From: Nitrospirota bacterium
GTDB lineage: Bacteria; Nitrospirota; JACRHJ01
Direction of reading: 5' to 3'
DNA: 13,574 bases
Assembly (NCBI GenBank): GCA_021815285.1
Contig: JAKAHE010000035.1
Location: 1 to 13,574, forward strand
The notes below the pieces were generated by a model, which was not told where the DNA came from, searched no databases, and worked only from the letters and a program-made list of their open reading frames with translations. This document shows positions 1-8,169 of the stretch, in pieces (within the stretch, counting starts at the first letter, position 1; each line of letters opens with the position of its first letter). The translations under genes were made by a program, and so were the position numbers.

Positions 1-1
1 G

Positions 2-733
2 TCGATGTGCAAGACGGCCTTCGTCCTGAATATCGCCGCAAACGTCGCCATAAAGGACAAGCTTCCAGTAGCAATATTCTCGCTCGAAATGTCCAAGGAA
101 CAGCTTGTGCTCAGGATGCTGTCGTCCGAGGCGCGCATAGACGGGAAGAAAGTCCGCACCGGGCACCTTGCGCAGAGCGACTGGAACTCCCTCACCACAG
201 CCGCCGGGGAACTCTCCGAGGCGTCCATCTTTATCGACGACTCCTCCGGCCTGAACGTCCTTGAGATGCGCGCCAAGGCCAGGAGACTAAAGCGCGAGCG
301 CGGCCTGGGGCTCGTGATAATAGATTATCTCCAGCTTATGCGCGGATACGGAAGCGCGGAGTCCCGCCAGCAGGAAATTTCCGATATTTCCCGCTCCCTG
401 AAGGGGCTTGCCAAGGAGCTCGCCTGCCCCGTAATCGCCCTGTCCCAGCTTAACCGAGCGGTCGAGCTGCGCACGGACAGGAAGCCTCTGCTTGCAGACC
501 TCCGTGAGTCCGGCGCCATCGAGCAGGACGCGGACGTGATAATGTTCATCTACCGCGAAGAATTCTACAAGAAATGCGAGTGCCTTCCCGAAGCCCCGTG
601 CATCTGCGGGAGGCGAGGCAAGGCCACGGTAAGCATAGGAAAACAACGAAACGGCCCCACCGGAGACGTAAACCTCACATTCATATCCAGGTACGCCCGC
701 TTCGAGGACAGGACCGAGCAGCAGGAATATTGA
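2..733 (+). CDS. dnaB: Replicative DNA helicase DnaB, C-terminal part (5' end cut by window)
   Basis: Hexameric replication-fork helicase, RecA-like ATPase domain only; the N-terminal primase-binding domain lies before the window. The frame is open from base 2. Counting from the internal Met at base 5, Walker B is about residues 103-108 (LVIIDYLQL), the sensor-like segment is VIALSQLNRAVE near 143-154, DLRESGAIEQDAD is near 165-177, and the arginine-finger segment is KQRNGPTG at 213-220. All are classic DnaB motifs. Two oddities: the Walker A loop reads SMCKTAF where the family has SMGKTAF (Cys codon at bases 8-10), and four cysteines in a CxCx5CxC pattern (residues 191-201, bases 575-607) sit between the FIYREEFY and KQRNGPTG motifs, where DnaB usually has a short loop. 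The stop is 3 nt before the next gene, so the two are probably co-transcribed. Identity is very secure; the Walker A change could be an error near a sequence end. Confidence 0.96.
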   Translation, partial: SMCKTAFVLNIAANVAIKDKLPVAIFSLEMSKEQLVLRMLSSEARIDGKKVRTGHLAQSDWNSLTTAAGELSEASIFIDDSSGLNVLEMRAKARRLKRERGLGLVIIDYLQLMRGYGSAESRQQEISDISRSLKGLAKELACPVIALSQLNRAVELRTDRKPLLADLRESGAIEQDADVIMFIYREEFYKKCECLPEAPCICGRRGKATVSIGKQRNGPTGDVNLTFISRYARFEDRTEQQEY

Positions 734-736
734 GAG

Positions 737-2671
737 TTGAGCCTGCTATCCCTTAAAGACATAAAGAAATCCTGGGGGGCGCGAGAAATCCTGAAAGGCG
801 TCTCCCTCACCGTCTCTCCGGGAGAAAAGATCGGCCTCATCGGCAGGAACGGAAGCGGAAAGACCACCCTGCTCGACATTATAAGCGGCGGAACCGCACC
901 CGACGAAGGCGAGATTGCCATCTCCAGGGGTGCGAAAATTGGCTACCTCGAACAGGAGGCCGAATACCGCGAGGCAAATTCCCTGATGGATGAGATGCTC
1001 TCTGCGAGGCCGGAAATCCTGCTTCTGAAACACAGGCTCCATGAAACTGAAGCGGCGCTCTCCGCAACGCCCGGGGAGGCTGGTTGCCCGGATTCCGGGG
1101 CCGCGCCGGCCCTCGAAGCATACGGCCTGCTCCAGGAAGAGTTTGAGAAGAGCGGCGGATATGCCTACGACAACCTTGTCGCGGGGGCGTTGGCGGGCCT
1201 CGGCTTCGATAAAAGCGAGTTCGACAGGAAAATCTCCAGCTTAAGCGGCGGCCAGCGCACCCGCCTCTTCCTCGCTAAAACCCTTCTTTCGAAAAACGAC
1301 CTGCTCATGCTCGACGAGCCGACGAACCACCTCGACGTCCCGGCGATACTCTGGCTTGAGGAGTTTCTGAAGACATATCCGGGAGCGGCGCTCATAGTAT
1401 CCCACGACCGCTATTTCCTCGACCGCGTCGTTACGCGCATAGTTGAGATAGACTGCGGCCATGCCGAGGAATACAGCGGGGGCTTCAGCGCATACAGGAT
1501 AGAGAAGGACAAAAGAACTGCGGAAAGACAGAGGCATTACGACCTCATGGCAGCAAGGCTGGAAAAGGAGAAGGAATACATCAACCGTATGCGCGCCGGA
1601 GTGAACGCCAGGCAGGCCAAAGGGCGCGAGAAACGTCTCGAGAGATTCGACCTCCCGGGCAAGCCCGTAACGGACGCAAAAACGCTTTCTTTCGGATGGG
1701 ATAAGACAAAACGCTCGTCAGATACCGTCGTGAAGGCCGATGGAATATCGAAGTCTTTCGGGAATAAGATTGTCCTCAAGGACATTTCCCTTACAATCAG
1801 GCGTGGCGAGCGCGCGGGGATAATCGGCAGAAACGGAACAGGCAAGAGCACTCTGCTTAAAATAATAATGGGAGAGATAAGGCCGGATACCGGGGAGGTT
1901 TTTATGTCGCAGGGCGTAAAGACCGCCTATTACGCGCAGGGCATGGAGGGCCTTACGGAGTCCAATTCCGTCATCCACGAGCTCTGGAGCGTCAAACCTC
2001 TTGCGCCGGAACAGGAGATACGGGACATGCTTGGCGCGTTTTTATTCTCAGGGGACAGCGTCGAGAAGAGAATATCAGACTTGAGCGGCGGGGAGAAGGG
2101 GCGGCTTTCCCTGGCAAAAACAGCGCTCGCGGGCGCAAATCTGCTTGTCCTGGACGAGCCCACGAACCACCTCGATATACCGTCGCGCGAGGCCCTCGAG
2201 GAGGCCTTGAAGGGCTTCGGCGGAGCTGTCGTCTCCGTCTCGCACGACCGGTATTTCCTCGACGGCTTCGCAGATAAAACCTATGAACTCGAAGGACTTG
2301 GCCTGAAGGAATACTGGGGAAACTACTCATACGCGCTCGGGAAAAAACAGGCCGCCACAGAGGAAACAACCAACGGGAATGGCGACAGGTCTGCCGGTTT
2401 CAATGGCAAGGCCGCATGGGATGAACGTAAATCAAAGCAAGCGCTTGAAAAGAAAAGGGAAAGGGATTTAAAATTAAAAGAAAAGCGGATTTCCGAACTG
2501 GAACGGGACATAGAATCGCTCGAAAACGAGCTGAAATCGGCTGAGGAAAAACTCGCTGTTCCGGCGGTTTATACGGATTTTAATGAGCTTACGGCCATTA
2601 CGCGGTGGTATAATGAATTAAAACAGGAAAGGGACAGGCTTTACGACCTGCTTGAAAAAGAGGTGTCGTGA
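737..2671 (+). CDS. ABC-F family ATPase (Uup/EttA-type, ribosome-associated)
   Basis: Soluble protein of 644 aa with two tandem ABC ATPase domains and no membrane segment. Members of this family bind the ribosomal E site and relieve stalled or unusual translation states. Domain 1: Walker A GRNGSGKT at 36-43, signature LSGGQ at 169-173, Walker B LLMLDEP at 189-195, H-loop His223. Domain 2: GRNGTGKS at 364-371, LSGGE at 449-453, LLVLDEP at 469-475, His503. Between them lies the charged, helical linker (about 255-305) typical of the ABC-F P-site tRNA-interaction motif. Residues 565-644 form a Lys/Glu-rich coiled coil like the Uup C-terminal domain, so Uup-like is the closest label, but the exact subfamily is not certain. 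The start is TTG at 737, 3 nt after dnaB, with AGGA upstream at about 723-726. The stop overlaps the next start by 4 nt. Confidence 0.93.
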   Translation: MSLLSLKDIKKSWGAREILKGVSLTVSPGEKIGLIGRNGSGKTTLLDIISGGTAPDEGEIAISRGAKIGYLEQEAEYREANSLMDEMLSARPEILLLKHRLHETEAALSATPGEAGCPDSGAAPALEAYGLLQEEFEKSGGYAYDNLVAGALAGLGFDKSEFDRKISSLSGGQRTRLFLAKTLLSKNDLLMLDEPTNHLDVPAILWLEEFLKTYPGAALIVSHDRYFLDRVVTRIVEIDCGHAEEYSGGFSAYRIEKDKRTAERQRHYDLMAARLEKEKEYINRMRAGVNARQAKGREKRLERFDLPGKPVTDAKTLSFGWDKTKRSSDTVVKADGISKSFGNKIVLKDISLTIRRGERAGIIGRNGTGKSTLLKIIMGEIRPDTGEVFMSQGVKTAYYAQGMEGLTESNSVIHELWSVKPLAPEQEIRDMLGAFLFSGDSVEKRISDLSGGEKGRLSLAKTALAGANLLVLDEPTNHLDIPSREALEEALKGFGGAVVSVSHDRYFLDGFADKTYELEGLGLKEYWGNYSYALGKKQAATEETTNGNGDRSAGFNGKAAWDERKSKQALEKKRERDLKLKEKRISELERDIESLENELKSAEEKLAVPAVYTDFNELTAITRWYNELKQERDRLYDLLEKEVS

Positions 2672-3399
2672 AATCGCTCTGCATGATAATACTATACCTG
2701 GTTCCCGTGAGAAAAATAAAAGACCGGGTGCCGGAGCAGCTTAAGGTTGCGGAAATCTTTCCCGGCCTTACCATGGGCGGGATTTACGCCGCCAGATACG
2801 GGCGCCGGGGCAGGAATTTTGCAAGCGAGTTCGGGATTATGCCCTCTTACGTCCACTTCGGAGACAGGAAAGGCTTCTTTATCGACCACCTCTGCGCGGA
2901 GAATAACCAGGCCCGTGAAGGCTGCTCGCGCGGCTCGTTCTCGTGGAGCGGAAACGACAGGCTCGTTACGCTGAAGGTGGGCTCCGAAGAGGGCGGACTG
3001 GCGCAGATAAAAATGCGTCCGCTTCTTCAGGACATACCGTTTGCGGGCACGCTCCCGTTTGTGTTCATGAAGGGCGGCAATATCGTATATCTACAGAACC
3101 ATTTCATCTCAAAAATCGGGATTTCGCTATCGAGGGTAGTCCTTCCGGCCGACAGTCCACTAAATGATTTCCCGTTCGGCCCGAAGGTCGTTACGGCCTT
3201 CTGGGACGCGTCCAATATTGTCTTCCAGGAGCCGGAGTATGCAGTTCAGGGAGTGATGAAACAGAAGAAAATCCTCGGCACTCCCATGGGCTCAAGCAGG
3301 GGCGCGCGGCTTTATTTCTTCCGGGAGCGGCAGGGGCGGGGCGCGGATATTCGCAGATTCATCCCGGGCAGGGCTTCTGATATCCGGTCGCGGATATAA
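2668..3399 (+). CDS. Conserved protein, weakly acetoacetate-decarboxylase (ADC)-like
   Basis: Protein of 243 aa starting with GTG at 2668, which shares GTGA with the ABC-F stop, so translation is probably coupled. No signal peptide or membrane helix is obvious. The layout resembles the ADC fold family: a VPEQLKVAEIFPG segment near 21-33, SEFGIMPSYV at 53-62, GFFIDHL at 69-75 followed by AREG at 82-85, PLLQDIPF at 118-125, and VVLPADSPLNDFP near 157-169. ADC enzymes use a Schiff-base lysine in a WGxPKK-type motif after the arginine-containing segment. Here residues 69-102 contain no lysine, so classical decarboxylase chemistry is unlikely even if the fold is right. The ADC call comes from remembered family patterns and is tentative; the reading frame itself is well supported by coupling and codon use. 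Its last 41 bases overlap the end of bioA on the other strand. Function unknown. Confidence 0.75.
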   Translation: MKSLCMIILYLVPVRKIKDRVPEQLKVAEIFPGLTMGGIYAARYGRRGRNFASEFGIMPSYVHFGDRKGFFIDHLCAENNQAREGCSRGSFSWSGNDRLVTLKVGSEEGGLAQIKMRPLLQDIPFAGTLPFVFMKGGNIVYLQNHFISKIGISLSRVVLPADSPLNDFPFGPKVVTAFWDASNIVFQEPEYAVQGVMKQKKILGTPMGSSRGARLYFFRERQGRGADIRRFIPGRASDIRSRI

Positions 3400-4717
3400 T
3401 CGACTTGCGGGTAATCTCCGTTATTTTTTTCAATTCGACAGGCGTCGAGGATAGCGGCGGCATAAGGACTATGACATTCCCCAGGGGCCGTATTATAAGC
3501 CCAAGCCGCCTTGCCTCGGTTATTACCCGGATTCCGATCTTATCGGCGGGGAGATAAGGCTCCTTCGTCTTTCTGTCTTTCACAAGCTCGATGCCGACCA
3601 TAAACCCCTTGCGGCGCACATCCCCGACGCGCGGTAGTCTTTCTATTTTCTCCAGGCCATCCGCCAGGGTTTCCTCCTTCTCCGGCATGTGCTTTAAGGT
3701 CTCATCTTTATCAAAGACCTCCAGGTTCGCCAGTGCGGCGGCGCAGGCAATGGGGTTTGCGGTATAGCTGTGGCCGTGGAAAAACGTCCTGAACTCGGCG
3801 TAATCACCCAGGAACGCCTTGTATACCTCTTCCGTCGTCAATGTGGCGGCCAGAGGCATATAGCCTCCCGTTATGCCCTTGGCGAGGCAGATTATGTCCG
3901 GAGAGACGCCTTCGTGTTCGCACGCAAACATTTTTCCGGTCCTCCCGAAACCCGTCGCCACTTCGTCTACCACGAGCAGGATATTATATTTATCGCAAAG
4001 TTCCCTCGCGCGCCTGAGATACCCTTCCGGGTGCATTATCATACCCGCCGCGCCCTGGACGAGCGGCTCCATCACGAGCGCGGAGATTCTACCCCTGTTC
4101 TCCCGTATCAGCCTCTCAAGCTCGTCCGCGCAGGCCATCGCGCATGAATCCTTTTCTTTTCCAAGCCCGCACCTGTAGCAGAACGGGGCAGGCGCCTTGA
4201 CGGTCCTGAAGAGGAGCGGCCTGAATATCTCATGGAAAAGCTCCATACCGCCCATGCTGACGGATCCTATGGTATCGCCGTGATAGGCCTCCTTCAGACA
4301 CAGGAAAAGAGGACGGTTCTCCCCTTTCTGCTTCCAGTACTGGTAGGCCATCTTAAGCCCTATCTCGACGGCGGTCGAGCCGTTGTCGGAATAGAAAACA
4401 CGCTTTAGTCCTCTGGGGGCGATATCGATTAATTTTTCGGCAAGCAGAATACCCGGCGGATGGGAAAGTCCGAGGAACGTCGAATGAGAGAGCGTCCTTA
4501 CCTGTTTTATTACAGCGTCGTCAATCTCTTTTCTTTTGTGCCCGTGGACGTTCACCCATAGCGAGGACACGCCGTCGAAATAGCGTCTGCCTTCCGTGTC
4601 GTAGAGGTAGTTTCCACTGCCGCGCTCTATCACAAGCGGCTCCTCCGACTCCCAGTCCTTCATCTGGGTAAACGGGTGCCAGATATATTTTTTGTCCTTC
4701 TCCGAAAGCGCGGTCAC
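3359..4717 (-). CDS. bioA: Adenosylmethionine-8-amino-7-oxononanoate aminotransferase (biotin synthesis)
   Basis: PLP-dependent class-III aminotransferase that converts KAPA to DAPA, normally with SAM as amino donor, in biotin synthesis; cytosolic. At 452 aa it is normal length. Visible motifs: WHPFTQM at 13-19, YSDNGSTAVEIG at 109-120 (phosphate-binding), AYHGDTIGS at 144-152, DEVATGFGRTG at 251-261, the PLP lysine in LAKGITGG (Lys280), and HGHSYTANP near 315-323. The WHPFTQM start and HSYTANP motif separate BioA from GABA and ornithine relatives. A cysteine-rich stretch near 180-196 (CYRCGLGKEKDSCAMAC) is seen in some BioA proteins. The start is GTG at 4717, 20 nt after the methyltransferase stop, with AGGGGA about 5 nt before it. 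It is the last gene of the MBL-methyltransferase-bioA run, with no other biotin gene nearby. The 3' end overlaps the convergent ADC-like gene by 41 bp. Confidence 0.95.
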   Translation of the reverse strand: MTALSEKDKKYIWHPFTQMKDWESEEPLVIERGSGNYLYDTEGRRYFDGVSSLWVNVHGHKRKEIDDAVIKQVRTLSHSTFLGLSHPPGILLAEKLIDIAPRGLKRVFYSDNGSTAVEIGLKMAYQYWKQKGENRPLFLCLKEAYHGDTIGSVSMGGMELFHEIFRPLLFRTVKAPAPFCYRCGLGKEKDSCAMACADELERLIRENRGRISALVMEPLVQGAAGMIMHPEGYLRRARELCDKYNILLVVDEVATGFGRTGKMFACEHEGVSPDIICLAKGITGGYMPLAATLTTEEVYKAFLGDYAEFRTFFHGHSYTANPIACAAALANLEVFDKDETLKHMPEKEETLADGLEKIERLPRVGDVRRKGFMVGIELVKDRKTKEPYLPADKIGIRVITEARRLGLIIRPLGNVIVLMPPLSSTPVELKKITEITRKSIISATGYQKPCPG

Positions 4718-4737
4718 GCAATCCCCTATGCGCCGAC

Positions 4738-5733
4738 TTATGGCCTTGTCCCCTCCACGAGCACGGAACGCTCGTGAAGCCTCCTTGCGCTGATTTTCCT
4801 GAAACCGGATTCCTTGAGCCAGCCCTTGAGCTCGCTTATGGTATACGTCCGCCCGGCGTTCTGGATAAGCATGTTGATTGCGAACACGAGCGGCGGAGGC
4901 GGAGAGTAGGCGTCGTCGTTCCTGGCATTCTCGTTTATTACTATGCGCCCGCCCGGGCGCAGAATACCGAAGACTTTTTTAATCAGTCCCTTTGCCTTGT
5001 CGTCCGGAGCCGCATGGAGCACCTGGGACAGGAGGGCCATGTCGAAACCGTCCCCGATATTAAGCTCACCGGTGTCGAAAAACGGACAATTTACGAGCTT
5101 CACCCTTTTGCCAATCCCGTATTTTTTTACATACCGGCGAGCAACCTTTATCGTATTGGGATAGTCCGCTATCACGAAATTTATGCCAGGGTGTTTTTCG
5201 CCTATCTTGACGGGATATACTCCCGGGCCGCCGCCTATGTCTGCGAATTTACTGACGCCGCTGAAATCCGTCTCTTCGGCGAACCTCTGCGCAGTAGGAT
5301 AGCCGACCTCGAACATCCCGCAGATGAAGTCGCTGTTAATCTTCCTGTCGGACAGAAGTTCCGACGCCTTTTTTACTCTCCCTCTGCCTTTTTTCACGAC
5401 CGCGTCGAGATTTGCCCATGACGCATAGAGGTGGTTCATGTGCCTGAAGATGCATGACAGGCCCTCGTCGGAATCATCCCCGAGATATTTTTTTACGTTC
5501 GGGGCGTCATGGAATTTCCCTCTTTTATATTCAAGGAGATTCAATCCGACAAGCGCGCCCATGAGCATCCCGCACGCCTCCTTGTCGAGGTTCAGGGCGC
5601 TTGCCGCCTCGCCCGCGTTCATGCCCTTCCCGGCCAGCAGCCTGAATATCCCCAGTTCGTTCGCCGCAAGGATTATCTTGGAGGACTGAAACCCCGTCGC
5701 CATCGCATGAATCTGTTCCCGCGTAATCGCCAT
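4738..5733 (-). CDS. SAM-dependent methyltransferase, O-methyltransferase type (class I fold with N-terminal winged helix)
   Basis: Protein of 331 aa. Residues 1-90 form a winged-helix dimerisation domain (AANELGIFRLL, then AASALNLDKEACGMLMGALVGLNLL split over short helices), as in plant-type and hydroxyneurosporene-type O-methyltransferases. The Rossmann SAM site is FADIGGGPGVYP at 163-174. A QVLHAAPDD segment puts His240 at the position of the family's catalytic histidine, and the C-terminus has the usual YTISELKGWLKESGF. The substrate cannot be told; small phenolic or quinone-like acceptors are typical of the family. I chose ATG at 5733, not the in-frame ATG 18 nt upstream. The 5733 start has GGGAGA 6 nt before it and lies 1 nt after the MBL stop, whereas the longer start would overlap the MBL gene. 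It sits between the MBL hydrolase and bioA, probably in one operon, but shares no obvious pathway with them. Confidence 0.88.
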   Translation of the reverse strand: MAITREQIHAMATGFQSSKIILAANELGIFRLLAGKGMNAGEAASALNLDKEACGMLMGALVGLNLLEYKRGKFHDAPNVKKYLGDDSDEGLSCIFRHMNHLYASWANLDAVVKKGRGRVKKASELLSDRKINSDFICGMFEVGYPTAQRFAEETDFSGVSKFADIGGGPGVYPVKIGEKHPGINFVIADYPNTIKVARRYVKKYGIGKRVKLVNCPFFDTGELNIGDGFDMALLSQVLHAAPDDKAKGLIKKVFGILRPGGRIVINENARNDDAYSPPPPLVFAINMLIQNAGRTYTISELKGWLKESGFRKISARRLHERSVLVEGTRP

Positions 5734-5734
5734 G

Positions 5735-6499
5735 TCAATCTCCCGTGTCAATGACCATGCCGTCGTATGCCAGTTCCACGCCCGGCGGCAGTTCTTTCAT
5801 CACAGTCGCGTAATCGAACCCGTGCGCCATGTGCGTGAATATCGCCCTTCCAGGCTTAAGGGCCTCTACATATTCCATCGCCTGCGCAATCGTCACGTGC
5901 GAGGGGTGCGGCTCCACCCTGAGCGCCTCGATCACCATGACGGAAAGACCTTTAAGCAGATCCATCGATTCATCCGGTATCTCGCTGAAGTCCGTTATAT
6001 ATGCGAAATCGTCGAAACGGTATCCGAAAATCGGCAGGTCGCCGTGCATAACCTCGACGGGAGTAATCTTCATCCCGAAGAGCTCGAACGGTTCCTCTAT
6101 CTCGTGCGTGGTAAGGTTCGGCTGCCAGCCGGGCCTGCCCTGGAGGACGAATATGTATTTGAAATTATCCCGGAGCGCCCTGAGCGTCTCAGGGCTTGCA
6201 TAGCAGGGGATGGAGGAATTCTGAATCCAGTTGAACCGCCTGAGTTCGTCTATGCCGTGCGTGTGCTCGGCATGGGGATGGGTATAAATAACCGCGTCTA
6301 TGTGGTCTATACCGTTGGCTATAGCCTGCGCGCGCAGGTCCGTCGCCGTATCGACAAGGACGTTACGGTCTCCCTTCGTTACCAGAATGGATGCGCGGAG
6401 TCTCTTGTTCCTTGGGTCCGGTGACACGCATACGGGACACTTGCAGGCAATCATCGGCACGCCGAAAGACGTGCCGCAGCCGAGGATGGTTATCTTCAT
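5735..6499 (-). CDS. Metallo-beta-lactamase-fold hydrolase, PhnP/cyclic phosphodiesterase-like
   Basis: Protein of 254 aa that begins directly with the fold: LGCGTSFGVP at 6-15 and the CxCxxC cluster ACKCPVC at 18-24, both typical of PhnP-like (phosphoribosyl cyclic phosphodiesterase-like) proteins. The metal motif is THPHAEH at 73-79, so a Glu (78) replaces the usual Asp of HxHxDH. Other likely metal ligands are His152, Asp170 (YITDFSE) and His223 (FTHMAHG). Substrate unknown; no phn genes are near, so a phosphonate role is not implied. ATG at 6499 has no clear Shine-Dalgarno. A TATAGT box on the minus strand (plus 6508-6513) lies only 8 nt upstream, so the message may be nearly leaderless; the matching -35 is poor (TTCCGA). 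Its stop is followed after 1 nt by the methyltransferase ATG, and the last bases carry that gene's ribosome-binding site. Confidence 0.9.
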   Translation of the reverse strand: MKITILGCGTSFGVPMIACKCPVCVSPDPRNKRLRASILVTKGDRNVLVDTATDLRAQAIANGIDHIDAVIYTHPHAEHTHGIDELRRFNWIQNSSIPCYASPETLRALRDNFKYIFVLQGRPGWQPNLTTHEIEEPFELFGMKITPVEVMHGDLPIFGYRFDDFAYITDFSEIPDESMDLLKGLSVMVIEALRVEPHPSHVTIAQAMEYVEALKPGRAIFTHMAHGFDYATVMKELPPGVELAYDGMVIDTGD

Positions 6500-6517
6500 G
6501 AAAGAATACTATAACAG

Positions 6518-6536
6518 AAAAATTCCCGCTTCGGAA
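6518..6536 (-). terminator. Weak possible rho-independent terminator after ftsE
   Basis: On the minus strand a short hairpin, TTCCG-AAG-CGGGAA (five pairs, one of them T-G), is followed by AATTTTT. It lies in the 66-bp gap between the ftsE stop and the MBL start, the right place to end the 147-aa/transketolase/ftsE operon. The stem is short and imperfect. Confidence 0.3.
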
Positions 6537-6565
6537 GAATAATCTATAGCGGCAATGATTGCGGA

Positions 6566-7219
6566 TTACTCGCTTACCACTCCAGCCTCGATGTGCAGGA
6601 TGCGGCGCGGCGCCATTTCGATAAGCTCGCGGTTGTGCGTGGCGAGGATAATCGTCGTCCCAAGCGCGTTGATGTCCTTTATGATGCCCATGATAATCTG
6701 CGTGGTGTCGTAGTCGAGGTTTCCGGTCGGCTCGTCCGCAAGCAGAATAACCGGCTCCTTCACAAGGGCGCGCGCCAACGCCGTCCTCTGCTGCTCACCG
6801 CCGGATAGTTCAAGAGGGTAATTGTCCTTTTTCTTGTAGATGTCCAGCGCCTTGAGGACGGCCTCGGTCTTATCCCGTATCTTCTCGTCCCTCGCCCCTG
6901 CCACACGAAGCGAGAGCGCCACGTTCTCATAGACAGTCTTGCGTTCTATAAGCTTGAAGTCCTGGAAAACGACTCCTATGCTCCGTCTCAGGCCCGGTAT
7001 GTCCCTCTGCTTCAGTCTCGCCACGTTCCTCCCGGCGACAAGTATCTGTCCGTCGTCCGGCTCCTCGGCGCAGAGAATAAGCTTTATGATGGTGCTCTTG
7101 CCTGCGCCGGACGGGCCGGTCAGGTAGACCATTTCGCCCTTTTTAAGCTGGAACGTAACGTCGCTTACGGCGGGCTTTCGCCCGTCGTAGGACTTTGTGA
7201 CGTGATAGAACTGGATCAT
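6566..7219 (-). CDS. ftsE: Cell-division ABC transporter ATPase FtsE
   Basis: ATPase that partners membrane protein FtsX to activate septal murein hydrolases and support divisome assembly. At 217 aa it is normal length. Motifs: Walker A GPSGAGKS at 35-42, Q-loop VFQDFKLIERKTVYENV from 84 (the QDFKLI signature typifies FtsE rather than LolD), ABC signature LSGGEQQR at 138-145, Walker B ILLADEPTGNLD from 158, and H-loop His195 (ATHNRELI). ATG at 7219 lies 2 nt after the transketolase stop with only a weak ribosome-binding site, so translational coupling is likely. The expected ftsX does not follow: after a 66-bp gap comes the MBL gene, and ftsX is not elsewhere in the window. Related LolD/MacB-type ATPases are the alternative, but the Q-loop favours FtsE. 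Confidence 0.92.
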   Translation of the reverse strand: MIQFYHVTKSYDGRKPAVSDVTFQLKKGEMVYLTGPSGAGKSTIIKLILCAEEPDDGQILVAGRNVARLKQRDIPGLRRSIGVVFQDFKLIERKTVYENVALSLRVAGARDEKIRDKTEAVLKALDIYKKKDNYPLELSGGEQQRTALARALVKEPVILLADEPTGNLDYDTTQIIMGIIKDINALGTTIILATHNRELIEMAPRRILHIEAGVVSE

Positions 7220-7221
7220 TT

Positions 7222-8169
7222 TCAGACTTTGCGAGGTTTCTTTGCGACAGCCTCTTTTACCGCATTTTTTATGGCCTGCGCCGTCAACCCGTAGCGTTCC
7301 ATGAGGTCGTCCGGTCTGCCGGAGGTACCGAATATGTCCTTTATGCCGACACGCACAAGCGGCGCCGGGCAGGACTCCGAGATTACCTCGGCCACTGCGC
7401 TCCCCAGGCCGCCGATTATGGAATGCTCCTCTGCGGTGACTATCGCGCCGGAAGCTTTCGCGGCTTTTATTACGGCCTCGTAATCGATCGGCTTTATTGT
7501 GGACATGTTTATCACGCCGGCCCTGACGCCCTCGGCCAGAAGCTCCGCGGCGGCCTTCACGGCCTCCGGCACCATCACGCCGCAGGCGATGATTGTCGCG
7601 TCGTCGCCTTCTTTAAGGACGTCCGCCTTCCCTACCCTGAAGTCGTAGGAGTCGTCATAGATAAGCTCCGTCTTTGCGCGGCCTACCCTGATATAAGTCG
7701 GGCCTGTATATTCCCCCATTGCCATAATGGCCTTGGCCGTCTCGACGCCGTCCGCAGGGACTATGACCGTCATGCCGGGAATTGTGCGCATGAGCGAGAT
7801 GTCCTCGACGGACTGGTGCGAGCCGCCGTCTTCGCCAACCGTAATCCCGGCGTGGGACGCGACAATCTTCACGTTCAGGCCGGGGTAGCATATGGACTGG
7901 CGTATCTGCTCCCACGCCCGGCCAGTGGCGAATACCGCGAACGTGCTGGCGAACGGAATCTTTCCGCCGAGCGAAAGTCCCGCCGCTATGCCCATGAGGT
8001 TCTGCTCCGCTATGCCGACATTGAAGAATCTATCCGGGAATTCCTTCCCGAACACCTTTGTTTTTGTAGACCCGGATAAATCCGCATCGAGCGCTACCAC
8101 CGACGGATTTTTTCTTCCCAACTCAAGGAGGGCCTTGCCGTACGCCTCCCTTGTAGCAACCTTGTTCAT
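7222..8169 (-). CDS. Transketolase, C-terminal (pyrimidine-binding and C-terminal domain) subunit
   Basis: Second half of a split transketolase, 315 aa. With the N-subunit it transfers two-carbon ketol units in the pentose phosphate pathway. The Pyr domain is clear: LDADLSGSTKT at 27-37, VGIAEQN at 51-57 where Glu55 is the thiamine-activating glutamate, FASTFAVFA at 73-81, SHAGITVGEDGGSHQ at 105-119. A C-terminal transketolase domain follows (AEEHSIIGGLGSAVAEV). The frame is open further upstream to 8436, but I chose ATG at 8169 because MNKVATREAYGKALLELG is the family's natural N-terminus and this ATG shares ATGA with the upstream subunit's stop. DXS or pyruvate dehydrogenase E1-beta are alternatives; the paired split layout and GIAEQN favour transketolase. 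Confidence 0.94.
   Translation of the reverse strand: MNKVATREAYGKALLELGRKNPSVVALDADLSGSTKTKVFGKEFPDRFFNVGIAEQNLMGIAAGLSLGGKIPFASTFAVFATGRAWEQIRQSICYPGLNVKIVASHAGITVGEDGGSHQSVEDISLMRTIPGMTVIVPADGVETAKAIMAMGEYTGPTYIRVGRAKTELIYDDSYDFRVGKADVLKEGDDATIIACGVMVPEAVKAAAELLAEGVRAGVINMSTIKPIDYEAVIKAAKASGAIVTAEEHSIIGGLGSAVAEVISESCPAPLVRVGIKDIFGTSGRPDDLMERYGLTAQAIKNAVKEAVAKKPRKV

Noticed and set aside
5734..5751. Longer methyltransferase start (337 aa)
   Set aside because: It would overlap the MBL gene, and the ATG at 5733 has the better-placed GGGAGA.
5732..6424. 230-codon open frame antisense to the MBL gene
   Set aside because: Shadow of a GC-rich coding sequence; the minus-strand product has clear family motifs. 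Long antisense frames over the methyltransferase (4774-5421) and transketolase (7423-8079) were rejected for the same reason.
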